DNA of 64,000 nt. Source: Kappaphycus alvarezii (Eukaryota > Rhodophyta > Florideophyceae > Gigartinales > Solieriaceae). Below, piece after piece: positions 31,056 to 44,878 of this stretch. Made by a program: the position numbers and the translations under genes. The stretch covers positions 62,001-126,000 of the forward strand of contig NADL03000665.1 of assembly GCA_002205965.3 (NCBI GenBank). The letters are read 5' to 3'. How positions within the stretch are numbered: position 1 is the first letter of the stretch; each line of letters opens with the position of its first letter. Below the pieces are notes generated by a model, which saw only the letters and a program-made list of their open reading frames with translations, did no database searches and was not told the origin of the DNA.

Positions 31056-32385
31056 ACCCTTGCCAGCCACCCATCGGCCAGGGGCGGGAATTGATGTGGC
31101 CATTATATAGACCTTTCAGAGTCACTTGTAGTATCACCCACAACCTGGAACTGTACTGATATCTACTATGACAGCGTGTCCTAAAATAAAAAAATCAACC
31201 GATGAATTGGCCACACTCACCCAAATTAAAAATATCTTGCAAATTCAAAAACTGTAAAAATATCTTCCCAGTTCCGATACTGCATACAATTATGGTCCTC
31301 ATCTAGATTTTTTTCGTGTGCGAATTTGCGCACATCAACTTTCCAAGTACTTGACACTGTTTCTATACAGTACAGTGATGGCATTCGATATGACAGTTCC
31401 TTGCCTAATTCGACATTTTCCCCCAACGTGGCATCCCTCACAACTACAGTACAGTCAAATTTTATGCCATAAAGTACTGTATCACTATATGATTACCCTC
31501 CACACGCCTCTGTGCGACATTTTACGACAAATAAAGATCTACCACCATCACTATATTGCCAGCAAAGAGCTAACAAGATGGTCCATGTCGTCGACGTGCA
31601 GCGACATGCACGAAAAAATAGCTTGCGCAACTGATGACCAGATAGTGCAACTGATGCTGTTCAACACGCGATTGCGGATCACTCCGACAGGGGTGCCGAA
31701 CTTCTCCGCAATACGCGGCAGAAGACCCTCTATGAAGAGGAAGGTGGCAGGCGAAGGTGACCCCAGAGAATCAAACGCCAGCGGTTGGAACTCAAAGTTG
31801 GGGGCTTGGGTAGGGTTGTCTGAGGGCGGTGGCAGACGCCGCGAATTTTTTCGTTCCAGTATTGTAGATCAAAACGCTCATTTTTGCGTTTTTCCGCCAC
31901 GCCCAAACTGTCTTAAACAAGCAACAACCCGTCGCTCCTGCAAATAACTCTGCTTTCTCACTCATTCCTTGAACTTCAAGTAAAACTTCTAGATAGAAAG
32001 ACACTGTGAAGTTGGATATGCAAATTGTACATACAAATCGCAGTGTCGACGCTCTGACAATTTTCTTCTAGTTCCCTCTCGTCCATGTTGGAGTGGGTGA
32101 TGGTTCAGCCGTCGCCTAGAGATGTTCTTAGTGTTCTTGTGTAACCCACTACCTGTACGGTTCAAGTTTTTGAACACATTAAAGGATCCCCCCCCCCCGA
32201 CTCGAGCAGTTTGGTCAATGGTCAAAAATGCCGTCAATGGACTCAATCGATTCAATTGAAGACTACAACCGAAAGGAAGTAATTTTCAGAAGTAATTCTA
32301 TTGGAACTTCATGGGATAAACTATCACAAGCCTACGCAATAAGTCACAGACTATTAAGGTGCTCATATGAATCATGGAGCAGGAC
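31056..32385. other. Spacer without a recognised gene
   Basis: A 209-codon frame at 31318-31947 (+) has no domain and no homologous look. TACAGTAC words lie at 31368-31377 and 31446-31454. The second copy of the C-tract repeat lies at 32150-32198. The final bases may belong to the 3' untranslated part of the neighbouring LINE. Confidence 0.45.
32150..32198 (+). repeat. Short dispersed repeat ending in a C tract, copy 2
   Basis: Matches 21183-21232 over about 45 bp with three or four differences, and again ends in a run of ten or more C. Finding the same short unit with the same homopolymer 11 kb away indicates copying rather than chance. Confidence 0.8.
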
Positions 32386-33825
32386 TTAGGGGATTTAGGG
32401 GTTTTTAGGGGTTTTTTATCCCTAATCTTAGCCGACGTCCACGGCTTAAATGCACGTTCCTCGAAGTTCGCCTAGTCGCCCGTGTATGATGACAGAGTAA
32501 AAAGAACTCATAATCAAAGAGGCCACAGTGGTGGCAATTGAGGGCCATGGAGTCATCATACACGGGCAGTTCGCGGTGACGGGGGAGCATGGTCTGCCAG
32601 TGTGTGGTGTGGAGCTTCGTAGCTGCCGTAGGGTGAGCGAAGAGAAACGCCGCAGCGGGGCTGCGGCAGAACGCTAAGCCACGGATGCGATGTCGAATGT
32701 CGGCGTCGCTATGGGCGGTCGGGTTTGTGGCATTCGCCCAGAAGTTGTCGTGCCAATGTACTCTTGCCCGCGCCTCTTGCTGCACCCGTTTGAGAAGGGT
32801 TAGAGTGTTCGTGGGTGAAGCAGATAGAGTCGGAGGGTCAAGTGTGGAAAGGTCGACTATCCCGGGTATGGAGAGGGCGAAACGGCGGAGAGAAGGCCCA
32901 CCCTGACGGAGGAGGAAGGACCGGTCGCCGCGGAAGCGGCCCCAGAAGCTAGTGCACAAGCATGCCGCGTGGCGTATGCGGAAGTCCGCTGCCGTGCGGG
33001 CGCAGCATCAATGATGCTGGCGGAGGCAGCGCCGTGGAGGCACGAGGCGATGCTTTCGAAGCCCTAACCTCCGAGGTGAATGGGGAGGCAGACTTGGTCC
33101 CAGGCTCGGTCCGTGATAGCTATGCCGTGTAACTTTTCATATGATGACCGTTGTAGATCATCAAATTCTTCTGCCGCGGACTCAGCTAGGCGCGGATCTG
33201 AGAGCTTGAATCCATGCGATAGGAGGCATGCAGAGGCACAGATCCGGTGCATGTGGAACCGGGTGCGGGCGTCGCGGACCAGCGGTCCAGGGTGCTGCGG
33301 CACTGAGCGATCTTGGACCGGAGAAAACTCTCCGTGAACGTTTTGTTCCCAATGGGGGCCCCTAGAAGCGGAAAGCCGTCCCGCGAACATTCTGCGAGAG
33401 GGAATTCCGCTATGAGGGCTGCTCGATCCGGCGGCATGACGTGAGGCCAAAATATCCGTGTCTTACGTGGGTTGACATGGAAGCCAACCGTGGGACCGTC
33501 TCGGGCGAGGAGCCTGAGCGCGTGACGGATCGCGCCAAGGTTCCCGACGATCGTGCCGTCATCGGCGTACCATTGGCAGAGAACAATGTTGGGGATCTCA
33601 GCAAACCGACGGATGAGGGGTTGGATCGTTAGCGAGAACAACACCATGCTGGCCGGGTCACCCTGTTGGGTGCCCTGGGCACTTGCTATGACGGTGCGAT
33701 CCCGGTTCGGGACAAGCAATGGCGGTTGCATTCGGCCGTAGACTATCGTATTTTTTGGGGGTTTAACCGCCATCGAAAACCGATGTTCACCCTCAAACGA
33801 TTTTATCGCGTCCACCAACGGACTC
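32372..33825 (-). mobile_element. Non-LTR retrotransposon (LINE), 5'-truncated, with a telomere-like 3' tail
   Basis: On the minus strand the element starts inside its reverse transcriptase at about 33825, where it meets Gypsy sequence, and ends with CCCCTAAAAACCCCTAAATC-type repeats (32376-32417). 5' truncation is usual for LINE copies made by target-primed reverse transcription. The tail resembles plant-type telomere repeats or a LINE-specific 3' repeat. The reading frame is broken at least twice. Confidence 0.75.
32405..33818 (-). pseudogene. LINE reverse transcriptase and C-terminal region, frameshifted
   Basis: The first frame (33818-33186) holds the RT core: QGTQQGDPASMVLFSLTIQP and CQWYADDGTIVGN, where YADD is the catalytic pair, followed by VGFHVNPRKTRIFW, the usual thumb-side motif. 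The reading passes to a second frame at about 33450-33186 (ends 33064) and to a third at 32959-32405, with C-HHCG-FDYEFFLLCHH-R near the end, a Cys/His cluster like the zinc-binding tail of many LINEs. At least two frameshifts are present. There is no endonuclease domain, since the 5' part is missing. Confidence 0.78.
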
Positions 33826-36800
33826 GGGAAACTGAAAGGGGTTCCTTCCTCTACGGAGAGGAGGTCCGAAGCAGCTTCCTACGGTTCTGTAGGTGAGGCA
33901 CCAGGGAAGGGGCCCTTAGCGGACCAAAATACGGGGAAATACCCTTTGAAGAATACGGACATCCGTACAGACCATGATGTTTTACACCATCCTTTCAGGC
34001 AATACACACCTCCCCATCGCCGTCGATATTAGCAACCGGAAAAGTTTGCTCTTTCAAAAATTAGCTGTCCTGGACACCGGTGCAGGCCCCAATTTTATTC
34101 TTCGTGCTGATTTACCGCTGCGTACGACAGTGCAAAAAGCAGTCCTCCCGCAAACAAGAGACGCGAATAACAAGATGCTGAAACAGCTGGATAAGTCGAA
34201 CTCATCGTCCGGCTTGGCCGTCATATTTTGAAAGTACCATTCTTTTTATGCGAGCGGTTAGCCGCTGCTGTGGTTCTTGGATGCGATTTTTGAGATCGAT
34301 TCGTAGAAGGTATATATCCTCGTCGTCGCGAAGTCGAACTAGACAATGGAACTCGAGTTCCGATCACCCGAAGACCGCTGACCAAAGGACTCACTATCGA
34401 TATTTAGAAACCTGCCCGCATTCTGAATAACGGGGTCAAATATCCCCTCGCATGAGACTGGTTCATTCCACGACCCCTCCGCCCGAATCAAAAAGTTAGG
34501 TCCCCGTTGCCACTGAACAGAGAGGGATGATTTTCATACAACCATTTGACTGTTACCAACGTGCTGGATTTGTTGCCTCCGATGGCGGTTCTCAAGTTGA
34601 GTCAAATGCGGCCTTTCCGCATTCTAGTTGCTAATTTTTCCAGTCGACCAATTCGACTTCACGAAGACCAAATGGTCGCATTTGCACTACCGCACCCTAC
34701 AGTGGTCGTGCCAAGCCACGTGTTGTTAGGTGACGTGTTGGGCATAAGTGAAACTGTCACTGAAGATTAGGCCACTGCGCCACTCGAGTCTTCTCTATCC
34801 GCGGAATCCCGCGCTGTAAATGATTGACAACCTGTAGATAATTCTACTCTCAAGAAGACGGAACTATCTGACGGAAAATCTACGCCCCCTTCGGCTGATG
34901 ATTTGGATCTGTTCCATCTTTTACCTGAACATCAGGACAGATTAAGAACGTTATTACGCAAGTTTAAGTCGATGTACTACGAAAGTTTGGGAGAGGTGTA
35001 CGACGAAATTTGGGGAGAGATTAATGCTGTGGAACAACACATTGATTTAATCCCAGGGGATCGTCCCCTCTCATCTCCCCCGTATCGAGCCGGACACCAA
35101 CAAAGAGAAATCGAGAAAGCAGAAGTAGACTGCATGCTCAAGCTAGGCGTTATCGAGCGTGCACAAACATAATGGGGGTGGCCCATTGTTCTCATTCCAA
35201 AGCCAGATGGCCAACTTCGCTTTTGTGTCGATTAGCGACGATTGATCGCAATTACGGTGAAGAACTCCTACCCTGTTCCGCGTATGGATGAGTACATCGA
35301 TAGCTTGGGAGAGGCGTCAGTCTTTACAACACTAGACTGTAATTGGGGATGATTGCAAATGCTAGTCGCCGAACCCGACAAAGACAAGACGTCGTTCGTC
35401 TGCCATACTGGACTCTAACGCTAAAATTGTACGCCTTTCGGTCTTTCTAACGCCCCTGCTACGTTTCAACGTACTCTTGATATCGTGCTTTCACGTTTCA
35501 AATGGCAATTTTGCCTTGTTTACCTCGATGATATCATCGTCTGTTCTAAGACTATCGAAGAACACTTCTCGCATGTTGAGGATATCCTCACAGCTATGCA
35601 TCATGCTGGTTTGACTCTCAAGTTGCAGAAATGCAGTTGGGTTAACGACTCCGTGAAGTACCTTGGTCACATCGTGCGCCCAGGGACTCTCGAAGTGGAC
35701 CAAGCCACAACATCTGTGTTGCGAAAAGCGAAACATCTTCGGACTCAAACAGAACTCTGTGCGTTTCTCGGTCTTTGTAATGTCTACCGAAGATTTGTAG
35801 AGAACCACTCTCACATTGCTGCTCCTTTAAATCAGCTTCTCAAGAAGGATCAACAGTCCACCCTCTCCCCGCTGACGGCTGATTAAGACGCGGATTTCCG
35901 TAAATTGATAAGTATTATCTCGGCACCGCCCATCCTTGCGCTCCCTCGCAATAGTTTGCTTTACTCAGTCGATACCGACTCATCAAATTACCAAGTAGGT
36001 TGTTCCCTATTCCAAACGTATACTAACGGGCAACGTAAGCCTTTTGTTTTTTGGTCTCGCAGTTTCACGCCTGCTGAAAAAACTACTCGACCATTGAAAA
36101 GGAATGTTTAGCAGTTGTCTGGGCCCCGGGAATACTCCGGCCTTACCTGCAATTCGAACAGTTTACTGCATACTCTAATCAAGCGTCTTTGCGCCGGTTA
36201 ATGGAAATCGATGACCCAAGGGGCAGACTGATGCGCTGGCGACTCCGATTGTCGTAATACGACTTCAACATTGTCTACACAAAAGGCAAATTGGACGCCC
36301 AAACGAATGAGCTGTCCCGCGTACAAACCTTAGGGGAATATCCTCTCGAGATTGATGAAGATATCACCTGCCTTACCTTGGATTCCACCGACCCTTGCGA
36401 CGCATGCGCGTTCGAAGAATACGCAGACCTCCTGCATGAAGACTACGACTACATCGATCGGTTGTTAATCGCGGAACCTCCGCACGTTGAAGAGCACTTA
36501 TTTCGTGCTATCAACCCAGAGGCACTTCTCACCGCTCAGTTTTCTGACAAATTCTGCGGCACCATCCGCTCACGTCTTAACGGGAGGGAAGTCCTGCCTT
36601 TTGCCTTTGATAAAATGGGATACCTCGTTCGCATCGTAGAGTAAAATCCTCAGATTGCAGTGCTTGAATCACTACGTACGCGTATGTTGCATCTTGCACA
36701 TTTCGCCAAATTATACGGACATCCGGGAGGAAAACGTATGTACGCTGGACTATGTAGATACTTCTACCGGCCTTCTATGGCATCAGACTGCTACAACCCA

Positions 36801-39800
36801 GTCAAATTCTGCGTCGCGTGTGCTAAAGAACGCGTAAAGCTGCGCAGAAACGCAAAAGATGCAGTTATTCCCTGCAAATGCTCCGCTGGAGTTTGTCTCC
36901 ATTGACATTTTAGGAGAGCTCATCCTCACGCTGCGAGAAAATCGCTATCTTTTGGTCATTACCGACCATTTCTCAAGGCTGGTGCACACAGTACCACTTA
37001 AGCGGATTACCGCAGCCACCATTGGCAAATCATTCACTCGTCATTTGGTATTCGTGAATGGATCGCCATTACAATTGCTATCCGACAACGGAACTCAATT
37101 CAGCGCGAGGAGGTTTCAAGATATTTGCCGCATTTTGGGCATAGAAAATCTATTCACAACAACTTATCACCCTCACGCGAATGGTCAAGTTGAATGGTTT
37201 AGTAGGACTATCCTATCAGCTCTACGTTACTACGTAGTGGATCATCCTCGAACCTGGGACTTTTTCTCGAATGCCCTGACATTCGCGTACAACACGAAAT
37301 CCCATTCCTTGACGAAACTCGCTCCTTTTGACCTTGCCTTATCGCGGCCACCCGCACCTTTGTCCTAGAAGCAATAACCTGCTATCAAACCGGGGACATC
37401 ACCTTCAGAGTATCATTCCAGGTGGACCGCTTGCTTGCACGCTCTCATGAGCACCGCCAAAGGTGAACTCACCAAAAAACAAGCGCGATACAAACGCAAC
37501 TTCGATACCCGCTTACGCCGCGGACGAAAAGACATTTTTGTGGGCGACCATGTATTCGTGAGAAAGGAACATTACTCCAAAGATGATCCCAATCAAAAAT
37601 TGGCGCCTATCGCCGAAGGACCCTTTCAAGTGATCAACACATCCCCTGCAACGGTCGTTATTGACCTTGGAAATGGTGAACAAGAACGCCTGTCCCGTGA
37701 TCGAGTGGTGTGGGCTCCCCCTCCACGCACTGAACCCCCACGTGACACCCCCGTGACTTCATCACCCCAACCTGTGCAGTCACCGGCGCAAAGTAATCAA
37801 AAAGTTACAAATGGAGGGCCTGTCCTACAGTACAGGGAAAAACGCCCGACTTCTGCTACAGTGAGCCCGGACCACTCAGTTCTAGTTGGAGGCTGTACCC
37901 GCCTCGGCTCCCTCACCTCTCGTGGACTTGCTGATCTACCAGCTTCCTACACCCCCAACGGAGACTCCTCCCATTCGCTGCGGACAGACCGCCCTCGTAT
38001 CTTTTCTCGCTTACCCGCCGCCTTACAGTATGGTAAGGAGCTATCCTCCAAGGATGCTACGCAGGCTCCTGCTTTACGACGCAATGCGCCGACCACCGGC
38101 TCCATTTTGGACGCCATCTCGGGCGACCAAACATCTGGAGACTCACTTCCTATAAGAGGATCAGTGTTAGATCTCACCGCTCCACGCCAACCGCGCGTTG
38201 TGTAGATCCCTGGTTCTCCTATCACGCTGAACAGCCTTGCCCTTTCGCATTTAAGGCCCATCCAAGGACCTCCTTTTGTTGCACCCCCTATCTCTACTTC
38301 GCCGAGCCTTCGCTTCTCAAGTACCGACTCTAACCGTCTTCCTTCCTCGGAGCTCTCTCCTAGTATTTCTACTGTACCTGCACCTACCGTGCTCCCTCAG
38401 CTCCCAATGAGCTCAACCTAAGACCAGTCGACAACCGACTCTCCGGAGCAGATCTCTGCCATTCCAGCTGACAGGGCAACCCTTCCTGCTGCCTCTCAGT
38501 TGACCAGATGTGTCGTGTTAAACTTATCCAAAGTGGAAATTCCGCAGGCCTTCATGTCAATTCCTGGCGACGGGCAAATACCACTGCTCTCTTGTTCATC
38601 TAGAACTGCCACCCGCAGTCAGTCCGCAATGGACCCCATAGTGAGGAGGACCCTCAACAATCGTGGAGACGTCTCCTCCGAATCGGGAAATGACGATAAC
38701 CCCGACGGCCCCTCGCCATTCCCTTTACTGCAGCCATCTGCCCAACCTTCTACTAATTCTTCTGCGAATAATTTCGCTAACTCGAGTGCTGCTCCCGGCT
38801 TAACTAATGATGCGGACCCCCGCTCTACTGCAATCGACACCCAACGTCGGTTGCTCGACTCTAAAGTACGCCCCGAAGAGGAACCTCCTCTTGAACCGCC
38901 CCACAGGACTCCCTCGCAAGCTCCCAAGCCAAGTTCGCAGTCACCTGTAATTCACCCACTGGCTTCCCGGGGTGCCTCTCAATTGAAAAATACTCCTACT
39001 TCAACGCCGCAGATCCCTGCTAGCCAAGATACTTCATTATACGGACCCCGCTCTCTAGTTCGACGGACGTACCTCGCCGCTCCCCTCGATTACGGAAATC
39101 CGTACGCTTCGAGTCGACTCCGACAGTTATTTCTGGACAAAACAAATTGTAGACATCTGCTGCTAACACTCCCTCCTTCGAGAGGCTCCTATTAAACCCG
39201 CAGTTACCTGCTCGAAAGAAAAAAGCGCCCTCACCTTTATTGCAGACTCCTGCACTACCCCGAGAGGACCCTACCCCCCCTCGTCCCGTGCGGAAATCCG
39301 CAAGATTGGCCGCTATCCAAGGCTCTACAGTGCCAACCTCGGCTAGCACAACCAACTCTATGCCGTCTCCGGCTCTCTCTCCCAGCACTACCTCCTCGGA
39401 AGAGGACTCGCCCCATCTCGAGATTCGGCTTTCATCTAATATATTGCAATCCCTCCCACCGCTTACACCGGGAACTTACCCCTTTTTTATTCGAAGAGGA
39501 GATCCTCCCGCCCATGTAGATTGGAGGTCAACATTGATCCCAGTCCTCCTATTATTGCGGATATACCGCTCACCTCAGCAACCCCGTCCGTTCAGGAAGA
39601 GGATACTGTAGACGTGTTCGTTATCGACCAAGTGGTTGACCACGGTTTTTTAGAAGACAGAGAACTTCTTCTTCGTGTACACTGGTACAATTTTACGCCG
39701 TTTGCCGACACTTTCGAACCCGTGCGGCATATCCTGCGTTCACATATCTTGCGGTATTCCGCTAGCGAAAGCTACCCCTACTGCCAAAAATTGGCGAAGC

Positions 39801-42800
39801 CCAGGTGGGCTAATGAGAAATCTCTCTCTCTAACTATGGTATTTTTATTTCACTGGCTCTCAGTCCACTAAAGTGGTCGCATTAGACATTACTGGTGCAG
39901 CCTACCTGCTTGGAACATTTCAAGAACGTCGACTTTTCCGACTCTAATGTATTTACGAAGGTTCATCCTCTTCATTCCCGACGATTACCCGACTGACAAG
40001 TTTACTTATGGGGATAGTCCCCGTAAAAGTGCCCTTTTTCTAAGGCCGTTTTCCAGCAGACTCTGTCAAAGGAGACTCTCATTTATGTTAATTGCAGACC
40101 CTCAGCTTTCAAGAATTTGGAAAGTGAATCCTCACGCTTGGTCAAGAGGTCCGCAGCTCCATCCTCTTTTGTTACAGACCCCTGTTGAATTCCGTCGACA
40201 CAGACTGTTATTGAATTAGTGAAGAAGTCATCTGCTCTCTGCCTAGCGAAGAAGACTTCGCGCCGCCACTTGCAGAACCGTGCTACTGGAATTGGAGTCA
40301 ACGAGGAAACCCTCTAATATTGTGAAGATTACTTCAAGAACGCTTAATGCTGCCCTATTGCAGACCTGCGGTCAATAAGGGGACCCGATCAACCCACTCC
40401 TTTTGGAGATATCTCCTACTGTATTCCGTAGAATATTCTACTGTATACTGTGTTCGTGGCCCTTGCTGTAATTTCAGCCTCTGAAAAGGCGGAATCGGCC
40501 GCAGTGTCGCTACGTTACACACCACAACTATCTAGCGCGGATTCTACAGTACAGTACCACGTACAGTGCGGAAATCCGCAATCGTGAGTTTCGCGATACA
40601 CCTCCCGTCACCGAGAACAACTGCCTCCCTCTCCATCGATTTTGACCCTCATCATTAAGGCTCCCATTGTAGAAGACTATTCTTTGGCTATCTTAAGGAA
40701 TTTGTATCGCAGAATTCTGCTCCCACCCCCTTGAAAAGAATCGTCTTCTCCCTCAACGGCAGGACCCCGCTCCCTATGGCTCCTAATGAGGACGACCTCT
40801 TTCGAAATGACGAATTTGTGAGGAGCCCCCCTGTGTTACTACCGTAATGAGGTGCCCCTCTCCTCTCTGTTGCCCCGTCCTTCACGACGCTGCGTCTGGG
40901 GACGCCCCCTCTCATCTACTGTGATGAGGACATCCCCTACCGCAAATTGATTCTAGTCGAGTACACCCTATCGCTGTTCTCTACCCTATATATCTACTGT
41001 ATTCAGTTCCATTGCCCCGCCTCGAATGTGGTCTGGCTTGGTTTATTGAATCAAGTGAAGACGTGGATATCCACTCATGGGTGACTAACATTCATGCCCT
41101 GAGGATCGCCTGCTGTCTACGGAGAATTGAGTACAGTACCATTCCCACCTCCTACCTACTTCGGCGAGTCCGTCTCTAAATGTTTTGGCGCCGAGGCCGG
41201 CTCACTTGTCGTTGGAGCAGATTCACCCTGCGTTGTTGAAGCTGTAGGATTCTTCTTAACGAACTCAAGGAGACTCTCCAACTTTTCGCTTAACACGGGG
41301 AGAGGCCCCACGAGGTCTGCTTGCGGAACTCCGCAGTCTTTTAACACATTGCACCAGAAGTTGCAGGTCGCCGCATCACTAAGTATCGCGGATCTACCGC
41401 TCGCCACTGCAGAAGGACCTGCATGTGTGTTTTCAGCAGCCGTTTCCGGCGCAGGGACAATTTAGTCCTCCATTATATCCTCGCCGATGGCCGGCTCACT
41501 ACCCCCTCCGAGGATATCCCCAATGGAGTACACTTCAATACTGCGATAACCCTGCGGATGCCCGCTCGGCATCGGAGGAATGTTGTTACGCTGATGAGCT
41601 GCTTCTTCAGCGGTTACAGTAACTTTTTGTCGTGGATCAAACCACATCCAGTCGCCGCACGTCTCATGGCGACTACCATGGGAATACCCCGCAGTGTTAA
41701 CGTCATGTTTCCGGTTCTCCGGTGGACACAACAATGGATTATCCCAGTTCTGCTCCGCAGAAATGTACAATAACTCGCGGAGCTCCTGCTCGTTTGCTTC
41801 CCCGCCGAGAACCCAGCTCAGACCAATTGTGGCCATTAGTTGGCATGTATGTGGTGATAACCACCACACTCTGTGTGTATCTTACAACTACCACAGCCAC
41901 ATCGTGGCGGTGATCGCTCCATATTCAGTGTAAAATACACGCCACTCACCGGACACGCCCGGACGCTTGAATTACGACATATAGTAAGAAAAGATTGGTG
42001 GCAACGGCACTAAGAACCCGGAGCATGTCTCCACCTCACCCTATTCCGGAGGAATCTCCAAGTACAAATCACGAAGTCGTTCCCGGCGTACCATGTCGAC
42101 TTCTACATTCATGAAGGGGACAGATACCCCAAGATGATGCCGAGTCTGACGCTTCCAACGAATAAGATCTCAGTGACGACGGTCGTCATTGACTTTACGT
42201 CTATAGCGGAACTCCGCAATCAATTACTGATCAAAAAGCAAAGCATTCTGGCTCACACGCGGCTCTCACGGTTCCCATTCACTGGGCCAGTCCAGTTCAT
42301 ATATCGCCGAAGCGTAAGGGATTTCCCTGTCAAAGCGATATAGGCTGAGGTCTCCCCTCTTATCAAAAGTAATAACCATTCGCCTAAGAGTGCTGCGAAG
42401 CCGCGAATATACCAGTTGGCAATAGCGGATGAAACCGCTGTGAGCGTGTCTATGCGCGTGAACCTTCACTTATTTGCGGGGAAACGCTCCGTGGAAACTC
42501 CATACTTTGGCAAAGACACAACTAACAGGCAAACGCCCTGGAAGACAGGAGGTTCTCTCCTCGATAAACGCATTGATTAACGCCCTGTTGCGGTATGCCG
42601 CATGGTAAAACCAGGGGGCCCGGGAAAAAAACTCCTCATCTTGTGAGGGAAACCTCTGAAAATACTCCAAGGATGAAGGGAACACTAGCGGTTGCGCTGG
42701 TGCAGCCATATAGGCGTTACTATACCGCGTCCCCTCTCCTCTGGGAAACTGTGACGGATCTGCCATTAATGAACGCTGATATCAACTACTGTATTTCACT

Positions 42801-42990
42801 CCCTATGCGGATCGCCCACTTTGATGCCCGCGAATATTCGCTTTTCATGGATCACTGCCTGCGTGAGGACACCCTCAGCTGTCCCCACTGCTTGCACCGG
42901 CTTATTTGAGCGCAGGAACGCTACTTCGATGAGCACAGTTTCGTCAGTTAGTAAGTCTCCGAGCAAAGTTTTGGACAGTTTCTGAAACGC
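33817..42990 (+). mobile_element. Ty3/Gypsy element (Gypsy A), chromodomain type, broken, no LTRs found
   Basis: Plus-strand order: end of gag (from 33817), aspartic protease (LAVLDTGAGPNFI, about 34060), reverse transcriptase (34900-35800, with YLDD), RNase H (35900-36240), integrase (36650-37760, with the zinc-binding and DDE parts), a long Pro/Ser/Thr-rich linker (37760-39560), a chromodomain (39590-39760), then a long non-coding stretch with an antisense frame (41156-42766). It is the same family as Gypsy B and can be aligned with it throughout. The left end is cut at the LINE junction and the right end fades near 42990. It is badly worn, with well over ten breaks, so older than Gypsy B. 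Confidence 0.85.
41156..42766 (-). pseudogene. Antisense reading frame of Gypsy A, unknown protein, broken
   Basis: It lies opposite to the Gypsy genes, between chromodomain and element end. It starts MADPSQF-GEGTRYSNAYMA and includes ARAPWFYHAAYRNRALI-like and WWLSPHTCQLMA blocks, and ends near 41156. The same frame occurs at the same place and orientation in Gypsy B (48846-50299), with clear protein-level similarity over most of its length. No domain, membrane segment or signal peptide is recognised. Broken in several places. Confidence 0.65.
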
Positions 42991-44878
42991 AATCTGGCCG
43001 TCTAGAACTTAGGAAGGATTTTTTGGATCAAACAAATCACCTACTTGCATTTTCTAGCTACTTTTTTCTGCTCTGGAGGCGCACTGGTACACCTACGAAC
43101 GCAATGGCTCTCTTTGAACTGCAGCACCGGCGTGGGTAATTGTCAGGAAGCATTTTATCAACTTAACACAATCCAGTAAGATTTAAATTACCCCTTTAAA
43201 ACTTCGTAACGGAAGAAAGCATCTACCACCATACCGGCCAAATTCGCTATAATTCGGAAAATTGTCCGTACCATCACCTACACAGCCCCTGCTTTGCCCA
43301 CCGGCATCCCAATCTGTCATCAACCAAACGACAAAGGTAAACAAGCTACTTTCCATACTAGTATCTCATTGCCTTTGTTAGCAGCTCACTTCACACGGTA
43401 ACCACCTGTTGCAGTCGACAGAACGGCTCCTGGTGTATATTTAGCACCTTATACTTAAATTACTTCGAGCAGTATCTATGAACTCTCTACCTTAATGCTG
43501 TAGTGAAATTGGCACTCATACTGTACTGTCATCGGCAGGGCTGATTTTGGTGATCTTTTTTTGATCTGATTCACTGCTAACCAACAGGCACTGTACTGTA
43601 CTGTACAGTACAGTAAGGGCAATTTTCTTTTGTTGCCCACTATTATTCCTGGTATTGTATACTCACCCGATAGGTCTTGAGGGCCTGCAATCTGGACCAC
43701 TCGGTCCCCAACTTGGACCTGATATTTTCGCAGGTGAAAGGCACCTAGTGGGCCAAGTGTCGAATTTACTTATCTCTAACTTGGATCCCCCTAACTTGGC
43801 TGACCCTAACTTTACTCACCCCGCCGTAGTAGATAAACATAACCTAGTTAACTAGTGTTTATACCTACCTGGCCACTAGGGCCCTGGAGTAAACAGCTAC
43901 CCCAGTGTTGGCTTTGAACTTGACTCGAAACTTCCACCTTTGCAGAAACCTTGCTAACGGCAGCTTTAGCTATAGCCACGTTTATCCGCCCGGGTCTCCC
44001 TTTCTATTCCCCCCTCTCTACCCAACATTATACTACACCTTTTATTGTTTGTTTGTGATATTTACTCACGCTTGGCGCTCCGGACTCTGGCGTCTATATA
44101 AAAACAGGAACTTCAAGGTTGTCGTTGGCGACAACATCCTTATCTCCAAAGGAGATATTCAGCACAGCTGATCCCATACTACATCTTCTTTGTCCAGTGC
44201 TACAACCCTGGTGTCTACATTTCTTTGGAATCGTCCCATACCAAGTTTCTAGCATTCCGCGGACCACGGTCCAGCCTTACAACCCGGAGGAAAATTACAC
44301 CGTCCAGCCATCCAAGGAATTACCCCCGCTCTTCCAGCTCCATTTCTCATCGCCGTCGGCTAGCTGTGCTACTGCATCGCAGGTTGCTTAAAGAGAAAGA
44401 GGGACAGCGAACACCCTGCGGGTCTTCGTGTGTGTGTGTTGGGTTTCTCATTGTTTGACAGTGTTCCGTTCTGACGGTGTTCCGTTCCTAGGCGAGAAGA
44501 ACTGCGCACCGCGCATTTAACTACAAATGCATTTGGTCATGTACTACTTATGTGTTTGAGACTGATATGAAGCTCCTAAATTAGAACTCTCTGATAAAGA
44601 TTCGAACTGCATTCTTTCGATACTGCTCTCCTCAACTTAATATTGCTGGGATGTTCATGTTTGATACATTACTAAAACAGATCTTCCCGGAGAAACGAAC
44701 AATATTTTAAAGTTTTCCGTACCGTGGGGGGTTGTAAAATACTTTTTATTGATTGCAATAATTTTCGGACCAGATTTTGTCCACATTAAAAATTCAGTAG
44801 ACAAAAGAAATTACATTACTTTTGTACGTGTAAAGATATATTAACGAAGATGTAAATTTTTATATAACTAGCCTAGAG
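42991..44878. other. Spacer between Gypsy A and the Copia element
   Basis: No gene is supported. A TACTGTAC palindrome cluster lies at 43590-43615. Around 43700-43820 the word TAACTTGGA(T)CC recurs a few times. A direct repeat of GTGTTCCGTTC lies at 44462-44491. From 44640 to 44878 the sequence is AT-rich. Confidence 0.45.
43590..43615. repeat. TACTGTACAGTA palindrome cluster
   Basis: CACTGTACTGTACTGTACAG followed by TACAGTA, self-complementary around its centre. It belongs to the family seen in the host spacers, here between two retroelements. Confidence 0.8.

Noticed and set aside
33064-33896. Plus-strand frames opposite the LINE reverse transcriptase
   Set aside because: Shadows of the minus-strand RT, which has clear QGDP and YADD motifs.
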